Counted from the first letter of the stretch, positions 31,863 through 41,300 are shown. The stretch is DNA of 41,413 nt from Microcaldota archaeon (GCA_021796225.1 JAJYOL010000007.1:1-41413); one strand, 5' to 3'. A program made the numbers and translations. The notes: a model not told the origin generated them from the sequence alone.

Positions 31863-34607
31863 ATGGAAATAGAAAGTTCTGGCGGTACTGGGGAGAAGCA
31901 CATAAGCCGCTACGTTAAAGCGGATCTCCGCATGGCCCTGATACTCGTAGGCATCGGCATACTTATTGCGGGAATATATTTCAGGCTCCCGCTGCTTAAG
32001 TTTACCGGGTTCTACGAACCAGACGGCTTTTATCATTTTTCAGTCATACGTGCAGCAGTAAACAACGGATTCCGCATACCGCATTATCTGAGCATTTCAG
32101 GATGGCCAGTACCGACTCAAGTTACGGAACCTGACGGCATGTATGCGGTGACGCTTATCCCGTATTTCTTCCTGAGATATGCGGGCATAAGCTACTACAC
32201 GATAATGCGTTTCATACCGATACTCTTCGGCCTTTTTGACATAATCGGCGCATATTTCCTTGTAAAATATCTCAGCAAGGACCGCATGCTCGGCATTCTG
32301 GCAATGCTCCTCGTCGCATTGAGCGGAGGAGACGAAGCAAGGACAAGCGCTCTCGTATACCGTGGTGACGGATTCGTAACCATATTTCTGATAATAGCAC
32401 TCATTTTCCTCATAGAAGTATTCAAAAGGCAGTCAAAAAAGCAGAAGGTGCTCTTCGCACTCGGTTCGGGCTTTGCATTGAGCGTTGGAAACTTGGTCTG
32501 GAACGGCGCGGCATTCGCCGTCGGAGTATATGCGCTGTCTTTCGTGGTAATACTCTCGCTCGCATTCATACTCTCCAAGGAAAACACGATAGACAGCCTG
32601 AAATACGTGCTTGCATCGATGCTGCTGTGGTTTGTTCTGACCACGATATACATACATGCGGGTCTCATGGTCAATCAGACATTCACAAGCGGGCAGTTCG
32701 CGTATCTTTTCATACCCGTGCTTGCGGGTTGGGCAATAGCATATTTCCTTACCAATAGATCGCATTTCATGGAAGGGGTGCCTTATGTGCGTATAGGGAT
32801 ACTTGCCGCTTTTGCCATCCTGGGGATAATATTGGCGGTAACGTTTGCCGGCCACATGCTTCGTGACGTGTTTGTCAACAACGGATTCATAACTTCCGGA
32901 AACAGCCACGCAGGCAGTTCGTCCTCATTGGAATTCTATTCCACGATACAGGAATTGCAGCCTCCTACGCCGGGTTTCCTCCTTGCAAGCTTCGCAACAA
33001 GCCTCTACTTCACCCCGCCGACGATTTTCATTCTCTTGTCAACTTATTTCGGTCATATAACGTTATTCCTCCTTCTGGTATTCATCTCATTTGCACCATA
33101 CCTTTTAATGCAGGTATACGATGCAAAGGACTTTTTCGGAGGAAGCGCAAGAATACGCTTCGAACTCAACGAAGGAATGCTTGTTGTTTTGTCCTATTTC
33201 GCAGCAACGGCATACCTGCAAATATACGCGATAAGATTCAATTCTCTGATATCGATACCTATAGCGATGCTCGCCGCATATACCATATACTGGCTTGCGA
33301 CATATTCGAAATCGAAGATAAATTTCACGCACCGCAGCATCGCGATATCCCTGCTTCTGCTGATACTTGGCGTAGCAATCCATTTCCAATTGGTTTCAGT
33401 GATGACTGCCACGTCGAATACGTCTTTTCTCGGTGCTGCGGAAACTTACATAATACCCCTACTGTTAATGGTCGTGTTCTTCCTCAATGCAACAGCGCAT
33501 GAAGAAAAATCAAGATTCTGGGCAAGTCTCGGAATTCTTGCCATGGTCGTCATTTTCCTATTGACGCAGATACCTGCAATGTCCGCGTCTGCCACGATAG
33601 CCGTTGAAGCGGCGGTCCTTCTGCTTGCGGTTCTTGTCGCGACATATTTGGAAAAAACTAAAAAAATGGCACTCTGGCACTGGATCGTAATCGCATTGTT
33701 ATTGTACACGATAGCGTATTTCGGGACGCTTTACACTGCAAATCTTGCGCCTGCCGATGCAATAAATCACCAGTTCATCAACGCGACATACTGGCTGAAG
33801 AACAATACGCCAAACAACAGCGTAATCCTTACGTTATGGCCTGACGGCAGCGTTGTCGAAGGCTTTGGAAACAGAACCAGCGTCATGGACAGCGTAGGCG
33901 CACAGAACTACACCAAGGCTGACGCATTTGCGCTGTGGCTGATGAACAGCACGCCGGATCCCGGTTTCATAACATCGCCAGGCATTGGGCATCCGGATTA
34001 TCTTCTAGTGCGCAACACATGGCTTGCCGAGAGCGGAGGCATATTCCAGGAAGCGGATGTCGGACAGAATCTTACCCCACAGGATTACGCAAACATACGC
34101 TTCAGTACGTTCAATCAGAACGCAAACGCTTCTGTAACAAGCTTTAAATTCCTAAGTGCCGAGGTTGGAAACGGCGTATCTCTCGCAGCGGTCGTCGAAG
34201 TCCACACGAACACACAGGGCCAGAAGGGCATTCAAGCTGATCTCGAACTTGTAAATTCTACGACATACCAGGGATTGGAAAGCCTCCCTCTACGCAGCGT
34301 AGTATTCTACAATCAAAGCACAAACACTTACTCGGAAGTGAATACGTCCCTGAATGTAACAGCTTCAAACGGATACACTATTCTTCTTAACTATTCGAAC
34401 GTGCCGCGCTCCAATGCCATAGTAAACATAACCGGTGCGTATGCAATGAGTCCCGGCCTTGCTAACAGCAATCTGTTCAAACTTCTTTACCTATGCGGCT
34501 CAAACGGGTGTGACTGGAATAACAGTCAGATAACGCTACATCAGGTATACGGCAACGGAGACACGAAGATATACAGGATAGTATACAACAACACTGCGGG
34601 CACGTAA
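31863..34607 (+). CDS. aglB: STT3/AglB-type oligosaccharyltransferase
   Basis: This roughly 914-aa membrane enzyme transfers lipid-linked glycans to Asn residues of secreted proteins. The first catalytic block is FYEPDGFYHFSVIR (about 50-62), with the metal-binding Asp of the usual x-D-x-Y-x-x motif. Twelve or more membrane segments follow, then an extracellular C-terminal domain of about 300 residues. The WWDYG signature is replaced by LWPDG (TLWPDGSVVEGFGNRTSVMD), a divergent version with W, D and G kept. ATG at 31863 was chosen over a TTG at 31845. A TATA-like element (CTTTATATC) lies about 50 bp upstream. N-x-S/T sequons are frequent in neighbouring secreted proteins. Confidence 0.85.
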   Translation: MEIESSGGTGEKHISRYVKADLRMALILVGIGILIAGIYFRLPLLKFTGFYEPDGFYHFSVIRAAVNNGFRIPHYLSISGWPVPTQVTEPDGMYAVTLIPYFFLRYAGISYYTIMRFIPILFGLFDIIGAYFLVKYLSKDRMLGILAMLLVALSGGDEARTSALVYRGDGFVTIFLIIALIFLIEVFKRQSKKQKVLFALGSGFALSVGNLVWNGAAFAVGVYALSFVVILSLAFILSKENTIDSLKYVLASMLLWFVLTTIYIHAGLMVNQTFTSGQFAYLFIPVLAGWAIAYFLTNRSHFMEGVPYVRIGILAAFAILGIILAVTFAGHMLRDVFVNNGFITSGNSHAGSSSSLEFYSTIQELQPPTPGFLLASFATSLYFTPPTIFILLSTYFGHITLFLLLVFISFAPYLLMQVYDAKDFFGGSARIRFELNEGMLVVLSYFAATAYLQIYAIRFNSLISIPIAMLAAYTIYWLATYSKSKINFTHRSIAISLLLLILGVAIHFQLVSVMTATSNTSFLGAAETYIIPLLLMVVFFLNATAHEEKSRFWASLGILAMVVIFLLTQIPAMSASATIAVEAAVLLLAVLVATYLEKTKKMALWHWIVIALLLYTIAYFGTLYTANLAPADAINHQFINATYWLKNNTPNNSVILTLWPDGSVVEGFGNRTSVMDSVGAQNYTKADAFALWLMNSTPDPGFITSPGIGHPDYLLVRNTWLAESGGIFQEADVGQNLTPQDYANIRFSTFNQNANASVTSFKFLSAEVGNGVSLAAVVEVHTNTQGQKGIQADLELVNSTTYQGLESLPLRSVVFYNQSTNTYSEVNTSLNVTASNGYTILLNYSNVPRSNAIVNITGAYAMSPGLANSNLFKLLYLCGSNGCDWNNSQITLHQVYGNGDTKIYRIVYNNTAGT

Positions 34608-34639
34608 GGAATTGGCATAATTATTCGGTATGCGATAAT

Positions 34640-35530
34640 TCACGGTTCGGTATACCCATTGTTCCATGAACCCGTATACATGACGTTTGTTGGAACACCA
34701 TCATTATTGTTCCCGCTATAATCGTTTGCATTGCCATTCAATGGGTACCAACCCACCACATTTTCCGGTTTTACCGGCACGCCTCCTATCCCTTCCTGAT
34801 AAAGATTATTGAGCATGGTACTGTTTAGCGAAGTGTTATACATCTGTACGTTTGCAATACTGCCAACAAACGGATTTCCATCACAGCTTTGATATTGTGC
34901 CCCTATGACCGAATTGCTTGTAGTGGCATAGGTATTGGCGTTGGTGTAGTAGAATTCATTCGAATCGAGCTTGAATATGTAGCTCGAATTGCCAGATGTT
35001 GATACGGCAATGAAGTGCCATTGATTGAATGTAATCTTTGGAGTTAAGACTCTGATATCAGCAGAAGTACATCTATGTATTGCGATTCCGCTGCCATCTG
35101 AAAGAAATCCCAATGCCTGATAATTACTGAAGCCTATTGCAGGTTCCATCCAGGATGATCCTGTGGTAAGGTAAGGGATATTGAACCACAATGTTAAGGT
35201 AAATGGGTAATTTGTACCGTGAAGGGAAGATTGTGCAGTTACATAGGTACTGCTGCTAAATCCAGGAACAGGCGTATACGACGTGTTGCTGTTAAAAACT
35301 GCCGCATATTCCGGCAATTCTCCGCTGCATGTCCCTTCCAGATTTACGTCATAACTCGTTCCGGGGCCGTTCGGCCTGAAGATCTGGCATGAACCCGGAG
35401 AGGCTTTCGGGGCGAAATTCGAGGGGCTGAATATTCCGAGCGAGTATAGAACCCCGAGAACCACGGCAATGACGAGTATGGCCCATCCGTACGTCATAAG
35501 GTACTCCATCGCCGACTGCAGATTTAACAT
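34640..35530 (-). CDS. Pilin-like secreted protein with a LamG/concanavalin-type domain
   Basis: This 296-aa protein begins with QSAMEYLMTYGWAILVIAVV, a class III signal (Q1/E5-Y6 after the cleavage point). A beta-rich domain follows with the LamG/Laminin-G pattern: FTLTLWFNIPY, WHFIAVSTSGNSSYIFKLD, SIANVQMYNTSLNSTMLNNLYQEGI and GWYPLNGNANDYSGNNNDG. Such domains bind glycans or sugars on cell surfaces. It may be an adhesin or pilus tip. Four Cys and several N-glycosylation sites are present. It converges with aglB. A/T content is higher than in the housekeeping genes. Confidence 0.8.
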   Translation of the reverse strand: MLNLQSAMEYLMTYGWAILVIAVVLGVLYSLGIFSPSNFAPKASPGSCQIFRPNGPGTSYDVNLEGTCSGELPEYAAVFNSNTSYTPVPGFSSSTYVTAQSSLHGTNYPFTLTLWFNIPYLTTGSSWMEPAIGFSNYQALGFLSDGSGIAIHRCTSADIRVLTPKITFNQWHFIAVSTSGNSSYIFKLDSNEFYYTNANTYATTSNSVIGAQYQSCDGNPFVGSIANVQMYNTSLNSTMLNNLYQEGIGGVPVKPENVVGWYPLNGNANDYSGNNNDGVPTNVMYTGSWNNGYTEP

Positions 35531-35613
35531 GCTCGTTTATTGAATGAAAAGAATTTATACATTGTGGGATAGGGATTCTCCTTATTGCAATGGATAAATA
35601 TAGAAAATAAGTA

Positions 35614-35631
35614 GAGGGGCAAATGCCCCTC
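35614..35631 (-). terminator. Hairpin terminator of the 124-aa membrane protein gene
   Basis: GAGGGGC-AAAT-GCCCCTC (7-bp stem) lies about 20 bp after the stop on the minus strand and is followed there by TACTTATTTTC. Confidence 0.6.
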
Positions 35632-35652
35632 CGAAATTTATTCTTTACGCAT

Positions 35653-36027
35653 TCAGTCGGACTTCTTGCAGGATATTCCTCCTCCTATGAAAGAGAGGAT
35701 GAAGCCTACCAGGGTTATCAGAAGAAGCGCTGCACTTCCTGCCGAGAGGGTCACGAGTGCGAACCCGCCGACCACGGCAAACTTTACAACGGCTCCTGAA
35801 ACCATCTTTCCCCAATTGCTAAGATTGGCGAAGCTCGCAAAGAAGAGTACTATCGAGCTTATTACTGCCAACGAATAGACCAACGGAGTCCAGAATCCTA
35901 CCTGACCTGTCCAATTCCCATTTGCGTATGCCGATCCATACAGGGCCGCAGTTACAGCCAGAAACAAAATGCTGCCTATGAACTGCAATGCGAATTCGGA
36001 TCCATTCTTTTGTGCATGCTTTGCCAT
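35653..36027 (-). CDS. Uncharacterised four-helix membrane protein
   Basis: This 124-aa protein has four hydrophobic segments (about 17-34, 47-65, 78-95, 97-115), a basic N-terminus (MAKHAQKNGSEF) and a CKKSD end. No family is recognised, although short four-helix proteins of this type are common in DPANN genomes. The ATG at 36027 is preferred over an upstream in-frame ATG at 36036. A terminator hairpin follows. Confidence 0.6.
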   Translation of the reverse strand: MAKHAQKNGSEFALQFIGSILFLAVTAALYGSAYANGNWTGQVGFWTPLVYSLAVISSIVLFFASFANLSNWGKMVSGAVVKFAVVGGFALVTLSAGSAALLLITLVGFILSFIGGGISCKKSD

Positions 36028-36119
36028 TCGAATCACGATATAATACCAAAAGAAAGGCTTTTAAAACTTGTTGCATTTGGGGCTATAGGAAGAGGGTTGA
36101 TGAATTTGAAATAACGGCA

Positions 36120-36542
36120 CTAATTCCGTTGCTTTATGCTTTTTGGCAAAGGAAATACCATACCTTTAACAATTGATTTTGAAATTTTGGTTCCGGCAAT
36201 GAATTCCAATACATACCGTGCCTTCTTCTCGGGCACATGCGTCTTGCATGAAAAAATCGATTTGCACGGCTTCAGATTTCTTGCAATGGAAACGACAATC
36301 CCCCTGCTGTCAAGCCACACGACATCTATGGAAAAATTCATGTTATACATCCATATTCCCCAATATGATTCTCTTCCAAACACAAACAGCATCGATTCAT
36401 CTGTTCCTATCCTTTTACGATACATCAATCCAACGGTTTGTGTTATGCCGTTATCCGCTATAAGCAATTTTATTTTCTTCCCGCGGTATCTAACATAAGC
36501 TTCGCCAAAATGTGCAAATCTGTAGAGCAGTCTTGTCAACAC
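36120..36542 (-). CDS. DUF192-family protein
   Basis: This 140-aa protein matches DUF192: IADNGITQTVGLMYRKRIGTDESMLFVF, then GIWMYNMNFSIDVVWLDSRGIVV and CKTHVPEKKARYVLEF. The family has a small beta-barrel fold and often a secretion signal; none is clear here. It starts 1 bp after the stop of the Nudix gene, in the operon with it and the CDP-alcohol phosphotransferase-like gene. Function is unknown. Confidence 0.8.
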   Translation of the reverse strand: MLTRLLYRFAHFGEAYVRYRGKKIKLLIADNGITQTVGLMYRKRIGTDESMLFVFGRESYWGIWMYNMNFSIDVVWLDSRGIVVSIARNLKPCKSIFSCKTHVPEKKARYVLEFIAGTKISKSIVKGMVFPLPKSIKQRN

Positions 36543-36543
36543 G

Positions 36544-37026
36544 CTATTTACCTTCCAGCTTGAATACGATTTCGAGTATCTGCTTTACGTTTGGAAACGT
36601 ATGCAATTTTCGGGCTTCTTCCAGTGTAAACCAATCCATTTCTGCGGATTCGCCATCAGCTATGTCATGTTGTCTGCCTACCGGCATTGCAAGGAATACA
36701 GAATCGTAATGGACATGCATCCCTTCCTTGTAAGACACCTTTTCACGCAGCATCACAAACGGACGCGGGATTTCCTGTGTTACCTTATCCCTTATGCGCA
36801 CAGCGGTTCTTTTAGGATGTATTAGTTTCGCATTGTATCCCGTCTCTTCCCGTATCTCGCGAAGAACGGTCTCCATCGGAGTTTCCCCTTCTTCCACATG
36901 TCCTCCTGGCCATATCCATACTCCGAGCTTCTTGTGTTTCAGCAGAAGAGTCTTGCCTCCTTTAATCATGACGCTGCTTGCAACAACGCAGGTCTTTATT
37001 CCCTTAACATTACTTTCCGCATTCAT
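36544..37026 (-). CDS. Nudix hydrolase
   Basis: This 160-aa soluble pyrophosphohydrolase has a perfect Nudix box: G42-x5-E48-x7-R56-E57-I58-x-E60-E61-x-G63. The N-terminal strand (CVVASSVMIKGGKTLLLKHKKLGVWIWPGG) resembles MutT/DIPP-like enzymes. The substrate is unknown. Its ATG overlaps the TGA of the preceding phosphotransferase-like gene (ATGA), so the two are translationally coupled. Confidence 0.9.
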   Translation of the reverse strand: MNAESNVKGIKTCVVASSVMIKGGKTLLLKHKKLGVWIWPGGHVEEGETPMETVLREIREETGYNAKLIHPKRTAVRIRDKVTQEIPRPFVMLREKVSYKEGMHVHYDSVFLAMPVGRQHDIADGESAEMDWFTLEEARKLHTFPNVKQILEIVFKLEGK

Positions 37027-37685
37027 GCAATCACGCTTTCGTAGATTTCAGCGGCACCGCGCAACATCACGTAGGAAAGCAGTACGGTAACGAGAATATA
37101 TCCTATCCATGCAGGCCATGCCCATATGTATACGAATCCGAGATATGCAAACGTGAGGAACTTCACAACGTTTATTCCTCCCCTCCCCAAATTTGAAGAA
37201 TATATCGCCCTGGCGAATCTGCTCTTCATCTTCGAAGAAGTGCCTTTCGCCGCCATAAATGCGTCAACGAACGAATGCCTGATGAGTACCAATATCAACA
37301 CAAAGAGCGGAATTACATGCAGATATGCAAAGACTATCCAAAAAACATATTCGACTACGCGGTCCCCTGCGACATCTATTCTGGGACCGTATGCCGCTGT
37401 CTTATGCGATTTCTCCTTGAATCTGCGAACCTTTGCCAGAGCGAGCCTGTTTCCCATGCTTGCGCGCACATACGATACGAATGATACGGAACCCCTGCTG
37501 GTTTCGCGCACGGCAAAATACCCGTCTACGGCATCGAGAAGCATTGTTGCCGCTATAAGGAATGCGATGAGTACGGGATTTGTTTTTGCTATTACCAGAT
37601 ATACTGTGAAAATGCCTAATGCTGTCCTAAAATACGTTGCTCCATCCGCAGCTCTCATCCAATCAACCATATTCATTTTCACCAT
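37023..37685 (-). CDS. CDP-alcohol phosphatidyltransferase-like membrane protein with an insertion in the motif
   Basis: This 220-aa membrane protein has the CDP-alcohol phosphotransferase signature split into two parts. The first is LLDAVDGYFAVRE (D-x2-D-G-x2-A-x-R) and the second YGPRIDVAGDRVVEY (G-x3-D-x3-D). In the family these are separated by about eight residues; here about 40 basic residues (SFVSYVRASMGNRLALAKVRR and onward) intervene. About six membrane segments are visible. The family attaches head groups such as inositol phosphate or glycerol phosphate to CDP-archaeol. ATG at 37685 was chosen so as not to overlap the divergent ileS gene. It heads the Nudix and DUF192 operon. Confidence 0.7.
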   Translation of the reverse strand: MVKMNMVDWMRAADGATYFRTALGIFTVYLVIAKTNPVLIAFLIAATMLLDAVDGYFAVRETSRGSVSFVSYVRASMGNRLALAKVRRFKEKSHKTAAYGPRIDVAGDRVVEYVFWIVFAYLHVIPLFVLILVLIRHSFVDAFMAAKGTSSKMKSRFARAIYSSNLGRGGINVVKFLTFAYLGFVYIWAWPAWIGYILVTVLLSYVMLRGAAEIYESVIA

Positions 37686-37737
37686 AGGTTTAATATTGTT
37701 AGCATGAATTATTGTATCGAGAGCCCCAGTGATAGCG

Positions 37738-40700
37738 ATGTTGGACCTTAGCAAGAATGAAGAGGAGATAGCGAGATACTGGGACGAAAACAGGATACTT
37801 CAAAGTGTCAGGGAAAAGAACAGGGGCAACAAACCTTTCTATTTTCTTGACGGACCTCCTTTTGTAAGCGGCGATCTTCATCCAGGGCAGATGTGGGTCA
37901 AGTCAATGAAAGACGTCATTCTCAGATACAAGCGCTCCCGCGGATTTGACGTGTATGACAAGGCAGGCTATGACGTCCATGGCCTTCCAATCGAAAAGCG
38001 TGCCGAGGCAAATCTAAAAATCACTTCGAAGAAAGAGATAGAAACAAAGGTAGGCATCGACACGTTTATCAAAAGCTGCAACGAGTACGTCAATGCGTAC
38101 ATAGGAAGGATGGATAGCGACTACAGACGCTTCGGAATGTCTTTGGATTTTGCAAATCCCTACATACCGTCGCGCATGCCATACATGGAAACCGAGTGGG
38201 GATTCCTCAAAACTATCCATTCGAAAGGATTAATCTATACGGATAAGCGTTCAACACTTTATTGCACAAGCTGCCAGACCGCAGTTTCGCAAGGAAGCAT
38301 GGAGGTCGAATACAGGGACGACACGGATCCTTCGATAATGGTTCTCTTCAGGATAAGCTCTTTTGGGAAGAAATCCTCCCTGGAATCGGATAGCAATTCA
38401 TATTTGCTGATTTGGACTACGACACCATGGACGCTGCCTGCAAATATGGCAGTAGCGGTAAATCCTGACGAACCGTACGTGCTTGCAAAATTTGGCGCCA
38501 AAAAGATTGTTGTTGCTAAGAACAGATTGGATTTTGTATCTAAATATATTGAAGACAGCGCCATAATCGTTGCGGAATTCTACGGAAAGGAGCTCGAAGG
38601 AACAAAATATCTCAATCCTTTGGAGGGGATCGTTCCGATACAGAAGGAATTCAGAAAGTACCACCGCGTCATTCCTAACAAGGAACTCGTTGATATTAAT
38701 GACGGAAGCGGTCTGGTGCATCTGGCACCCGGGCACGGACTCGATGATTATCTTATAGGAAAGAAGAATAAGTTGCCGATATTTTCTCCGATAGACGACC
38801 AAGGCAAATACACAGGAGAAGCTGGAAAATATTCCGGGATGGCAGTTCCGTCGGAAGCAAACAAGGCAGTGCTCAGCGATCTTCGTTCAATGAATGTGCT
38901 TGTTGAGGAAGGAACGATAACGCACAGCTATCCGCACTGCTGGAGATGCGATACGAAGCTCATATTCATGGCTACGGAGCAGTGGTTCATAAACATACAG
39001 AAGGTCAAGAAAAAACTGATAAGCGAAAATCGCAAGGTCACATGGCATCCGCAGGAAGCTGCAAGATGGCAGGAGGATTTCCTGCAAAGTTCTCCCGATT
39101 GGACCATATCGAGACAGAGGTATTGGGGAACTCCGATACCCATATGGAAGTGCGCATGCGGTTCAAACAAGGTTGTCGGCTCCTTGGAGGAACTCAGACA
39201 TAATGCAATTAATAAATCGGATGTTGACAGCCTTACAGATCTTCATCGCCCTTATGTTGATAAGATTCTTCTCAAATGCGATTCCTGCGGCGGAAGCATG
39301 TACAGGATACCCGACGTACTCGACGTTTGGTTCGATTCAAGCATCGCATACCGCGCCAGCCTTACGGAAGAACAGTTCAAAAAACTGTTTCCCATGGATT
39401 TCGTCCTGGAGGCCATAGAGCAGCTGCGAGGATGGTTCTCATATCAACTTAAGACCAGCGTCATAGTCCATGGCAAGAGGCCTTTCAAGAACGTCGTAAT
39501 GCACGCGATGATGCTCGGAGCCGATGGAAGGGAGATGCACAAGAAACTTGGGAATTACGTTCCGTTGAATGACATCCTGAAAACCACCACTGCCGATGCA
39601 TTCCGTCTTTGGTGCACATCCCATGTTCCCGAACTCGATCTCATATTCAGCGTTGATAAGATAAACGAGGCAAACAAGACCGTACTGTTGATGTATAACA
39701 TATCAAATCTTTTCAGGTATTATTCCGAAGCCGCGGGATACAGGACGTCAATGCCTAAACGCAGTATCAGGGTAGACGGAATGAGCCTCGAAGACGTGTG
39801 GATATATACCAAGGCAAATCGCGTAGTCGATGAAGTAACGAAATATCTTGACAATTATGAAATATACAAGGCAGCGGAATCGATAAGGCGTTTTGTAACA
39901 GAGGACTTCAGCCGTTTCTATCTCAGAATGGCAAAGAAGAGATTATTGTATGCAAACAAATCTACGGTAAGAAAGATACTGGACCTGATAAATTATCTGC
40001 TTTACACTACGCTGGTGCTCATATCCCCGTTTACCCCGTTTTCCGCGGAAAAAATATACCTCAATAATTATGACGACAAGATGAGCATATTCCTTGCGGA
40101 CTGGCCGAAATCTTCAAAGAAAATTCCCGATTCCGGAATAATAGAAGATTTCGATGTGGCACTGGATGCCATAACGGCTTTGCTGTACAGCCGCGAGAAG
40201 GAAAATCTGAAGTTGAGGCAACCCCTTGCAAAAGCAACGGTGGAGGTAACCGAGGAAAGAAACATTGCGGCTTTGCAGAAGCTTTCATACCTTATAGAAG
40301 ATTACGTGAACGTTAAAAGCGTCGAAATAAGGCAGGGATCCGCATTCAATACGGAAATAAAGCCGTCATTTTCGGCACTCGGTCCGGATTTCAAGGCTGA
40401 TGCAGGCATGGTTGCCGAAACGCTCAAAACACAGAATAGCGATATCCTTCTAGATACGATAAGCAAAACAGGATATTTTGAATTGCATACGGGCAAAGGC
40501 GTGTTTAAGATATTTCCAAAGCACTTCACAACGGTAAAATCTGCAAAAGACAGCAATGCCGTCCAATTCAAATACGGCACGGCGCTTGTTGACAGCGAGA
40601 TAAGTGCGGAATTGAAGACAGAAGCCACCGTAAGGGAATTTGAGAGACGCATACAGCTGATACGCAAAGAAATGCAGCTCAACAAGTCAAATAAGATATC

Positions 40701-40869
40701 GATATGCTTCGATGCCCCTGAAGATCTGTCCCAGATTCTCATCGAGAACCATAAGAAAATATGTTCGGGCATAAACGCCACTAAGCTTTCAAAAGGAATA
40801 AAGCCTGGCGAACAGTCTATAGAAATAGAAGTATCCGGAGAAACGATAAAAGTAGCAGTTCAGGAATAG
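37738..40869 (+). CDS. ileS: Isoleucyl-tRNA synthetase
   Basis: This 1043-aa class I synthetase charges tRNA-Ile. The N-terminus DLSKNEEEIARYWDENRI and DGPPFVSGDLHPGQMWVKSMKDVILRYK contain the HIGH-equivalent, here HPGQ (48-51). The editing domain (WTTTPWTLPANMAVAVNPD) is followed by ATEQWFINI, SRQRYWGTPIPIW, DVWFDSS and the KMSKS-equivalent MHKKL (about 600), then the anticodon-binding domain. Zinc-ligand-like CACG and CDSCGG pairs occur near 470-515. Identity as IleRS rests on overall layout. ATG at 37738 was preferred over a GTG nine bases upstream. Confidence 0.95.
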   Translation: MLDLSKNEEEIARYWDENRILQSVREKNRGNKPFYFLDGPPFVSGDLHPGQMWVKSMKDVILRYKRSRGFDVYDKAGYDVHGLPIEKRAEANLKITSKKEIETKVGIDTFIKSCNEYVNAYIGRMDSDYRRFGMSLDFANPYIPSRMPYMETEWGFLKTIHSKGLIYTDKRSTLYCTSCQTAVSQGSMEVEYRDDTDPSIMVLFRISSFGKKSSLESDSNSYLLIWTTTPWTLPANMAVAVNPDEPYVLAKFGAKKIVVAKNRLDFVSKYIEDSAIIVAEFYGKELEGTKYLNPLEGIVPIQKEFRKYHRVIPNKELVDINDGSGLVHLAPGHGLDDYLIGKKNKLPIFSPIDDQGKYTGEAGKYSGMAVPSEANKAVLSDLRSMNVLVEEGTITHSYPHCWRCDTKLIFMATEQWFINIQKVKKKLISENRKVTWHPQEAARWQEDFLQSSPDWTISRQRYWGTPIPIWKCACGSNKVVGSLEELRHNAINKSDVDSLTDLHRPYVDKILLKCDSCGGSMYRIPDVLDVWFDSSIAYRASLTEEQFKKLFPMDFVLEAIEQLRGWFSYQLKTSVIVHGKRPFKNVVMHAMMLGADGREMHKKLGNYVPLNDILKTTTADAFRLWCTSHVPELDLIFSVDKINEANKTVLLMYNISNLFRYYSEAAGYRTSMPKRSIRVDGMSLEDVWIYTKANRVVDEVTKYLDNYEIYKAAESIRRFVTEDFSRFYLRMAKKRLLYANKSTVRKILDLINYLLYTTLVLISPFTPFSAEKIYLNNYDDKMSIFLADWPKSSKKIPDSGIIEDFDVALDAITALLYSREKENLKLRQPLAKATVEVTEERNIAALQKLSYLIEDYVNVKSVEIRQGSAFNTEIKPSFSALGPDFKADAGMVAETLKTQNSDILLDTISKTGYFELHTGKGVFKIFPKHFTTVKSAKDSNAVQFKYGTALVDSEISAELKTEATVREFERRIQLIRKEMQLNKSNKISICFDAPEDLSQILIENHKKICSGINATKLSKGIKPGEQSIEIEVSGETIKVAVQE

Positions 40870-40880
40870 CAATGGAGTGA

Positions 40881-41069
40881 TTAATCCTCCTTTGCTGATT
40901 TGAACTTTTTCCTCCTGTCCATGTCAGACCAGCAGGTCTTGCAAATGACTATCCTTACAGTCTTGCTGACACGTCTGGAACTCTTTACGCAGTCATTGCA
41001 TATCTTCTTGTTGCAATATCCGCATGTTTCGAATTTGTGTATATCGGCACTGCACTTTTCGCATAGCAT
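40881..41069 (-). CDS. Small zinc-ribbon protein
   Basis: This 62-aa protein has four CxxC pairs or equivalents (CEKC, CGYC, CNDC, CKTC) in MLCEKCSADIHKFETCGYCN, KKICNDCVKS and VICKTCWSDM. This suggests two zinc sites like a cross-brace (B-box/FYVE-like) or double ribbon. It is very basic (RRVSK, DRRKKFKSAK). A longer reading frame would run into tRNA-Val, so ATG 41069 is the proper start. A TATA-like TATTTTTAAATA lies near 41142-41153. Partner unknown. Confidence 0.7.
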   Translation of the reverse strand: MLCEKCSADIHKFETCGYCNKKICNDCVKSSRRVSKTVRIVICKTCWSDMDRRKKFKSAKED

Positions 41070-41191
41070 AAAATCATGGTTTGTTTTTTGAATGCAACCC
41101 TCAGGATAAACCTTGAGGTACACGATATTATATGTCGCATAGTATTTAAAAATATATGCGATTTGGGTGTTTTGCATCATGCACAAGAGTA

Positions 41192-41263
41192 TGGGCGCGA
41201 GGAGAATCGGACTCCCGCTCTTCGCCGTGTGAAGGCGACGTCTTACCATTCGACTACACGCCC
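41192..41263 (-). tRNA. tRNA-Val (CAC)
   Basis: Minus strand. Acceptor GGGCGTG/CGCGCCC with one G-T pair and discriminator A; D-arm GTC...GAC; anticodon stem TCGCC/GGCGA with loop TTCACAC (anticodon CAC, Val); T-arm GGGAG TCCGATT CTCCT. No intron and no encoded CCA. Confidence 0.92.
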
Positions 41264-41300
41264 GTAGGTATGCCGTGTACGCCATAATTAGGAACTTGAC

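Noticed and set aside
40881-41285. A 134-aa version of the zinc-ribbon protein.
   Set aside because: The longer frame reads through tRNA-Val and its promoter; the conserved part starts at the ATG at 41069.
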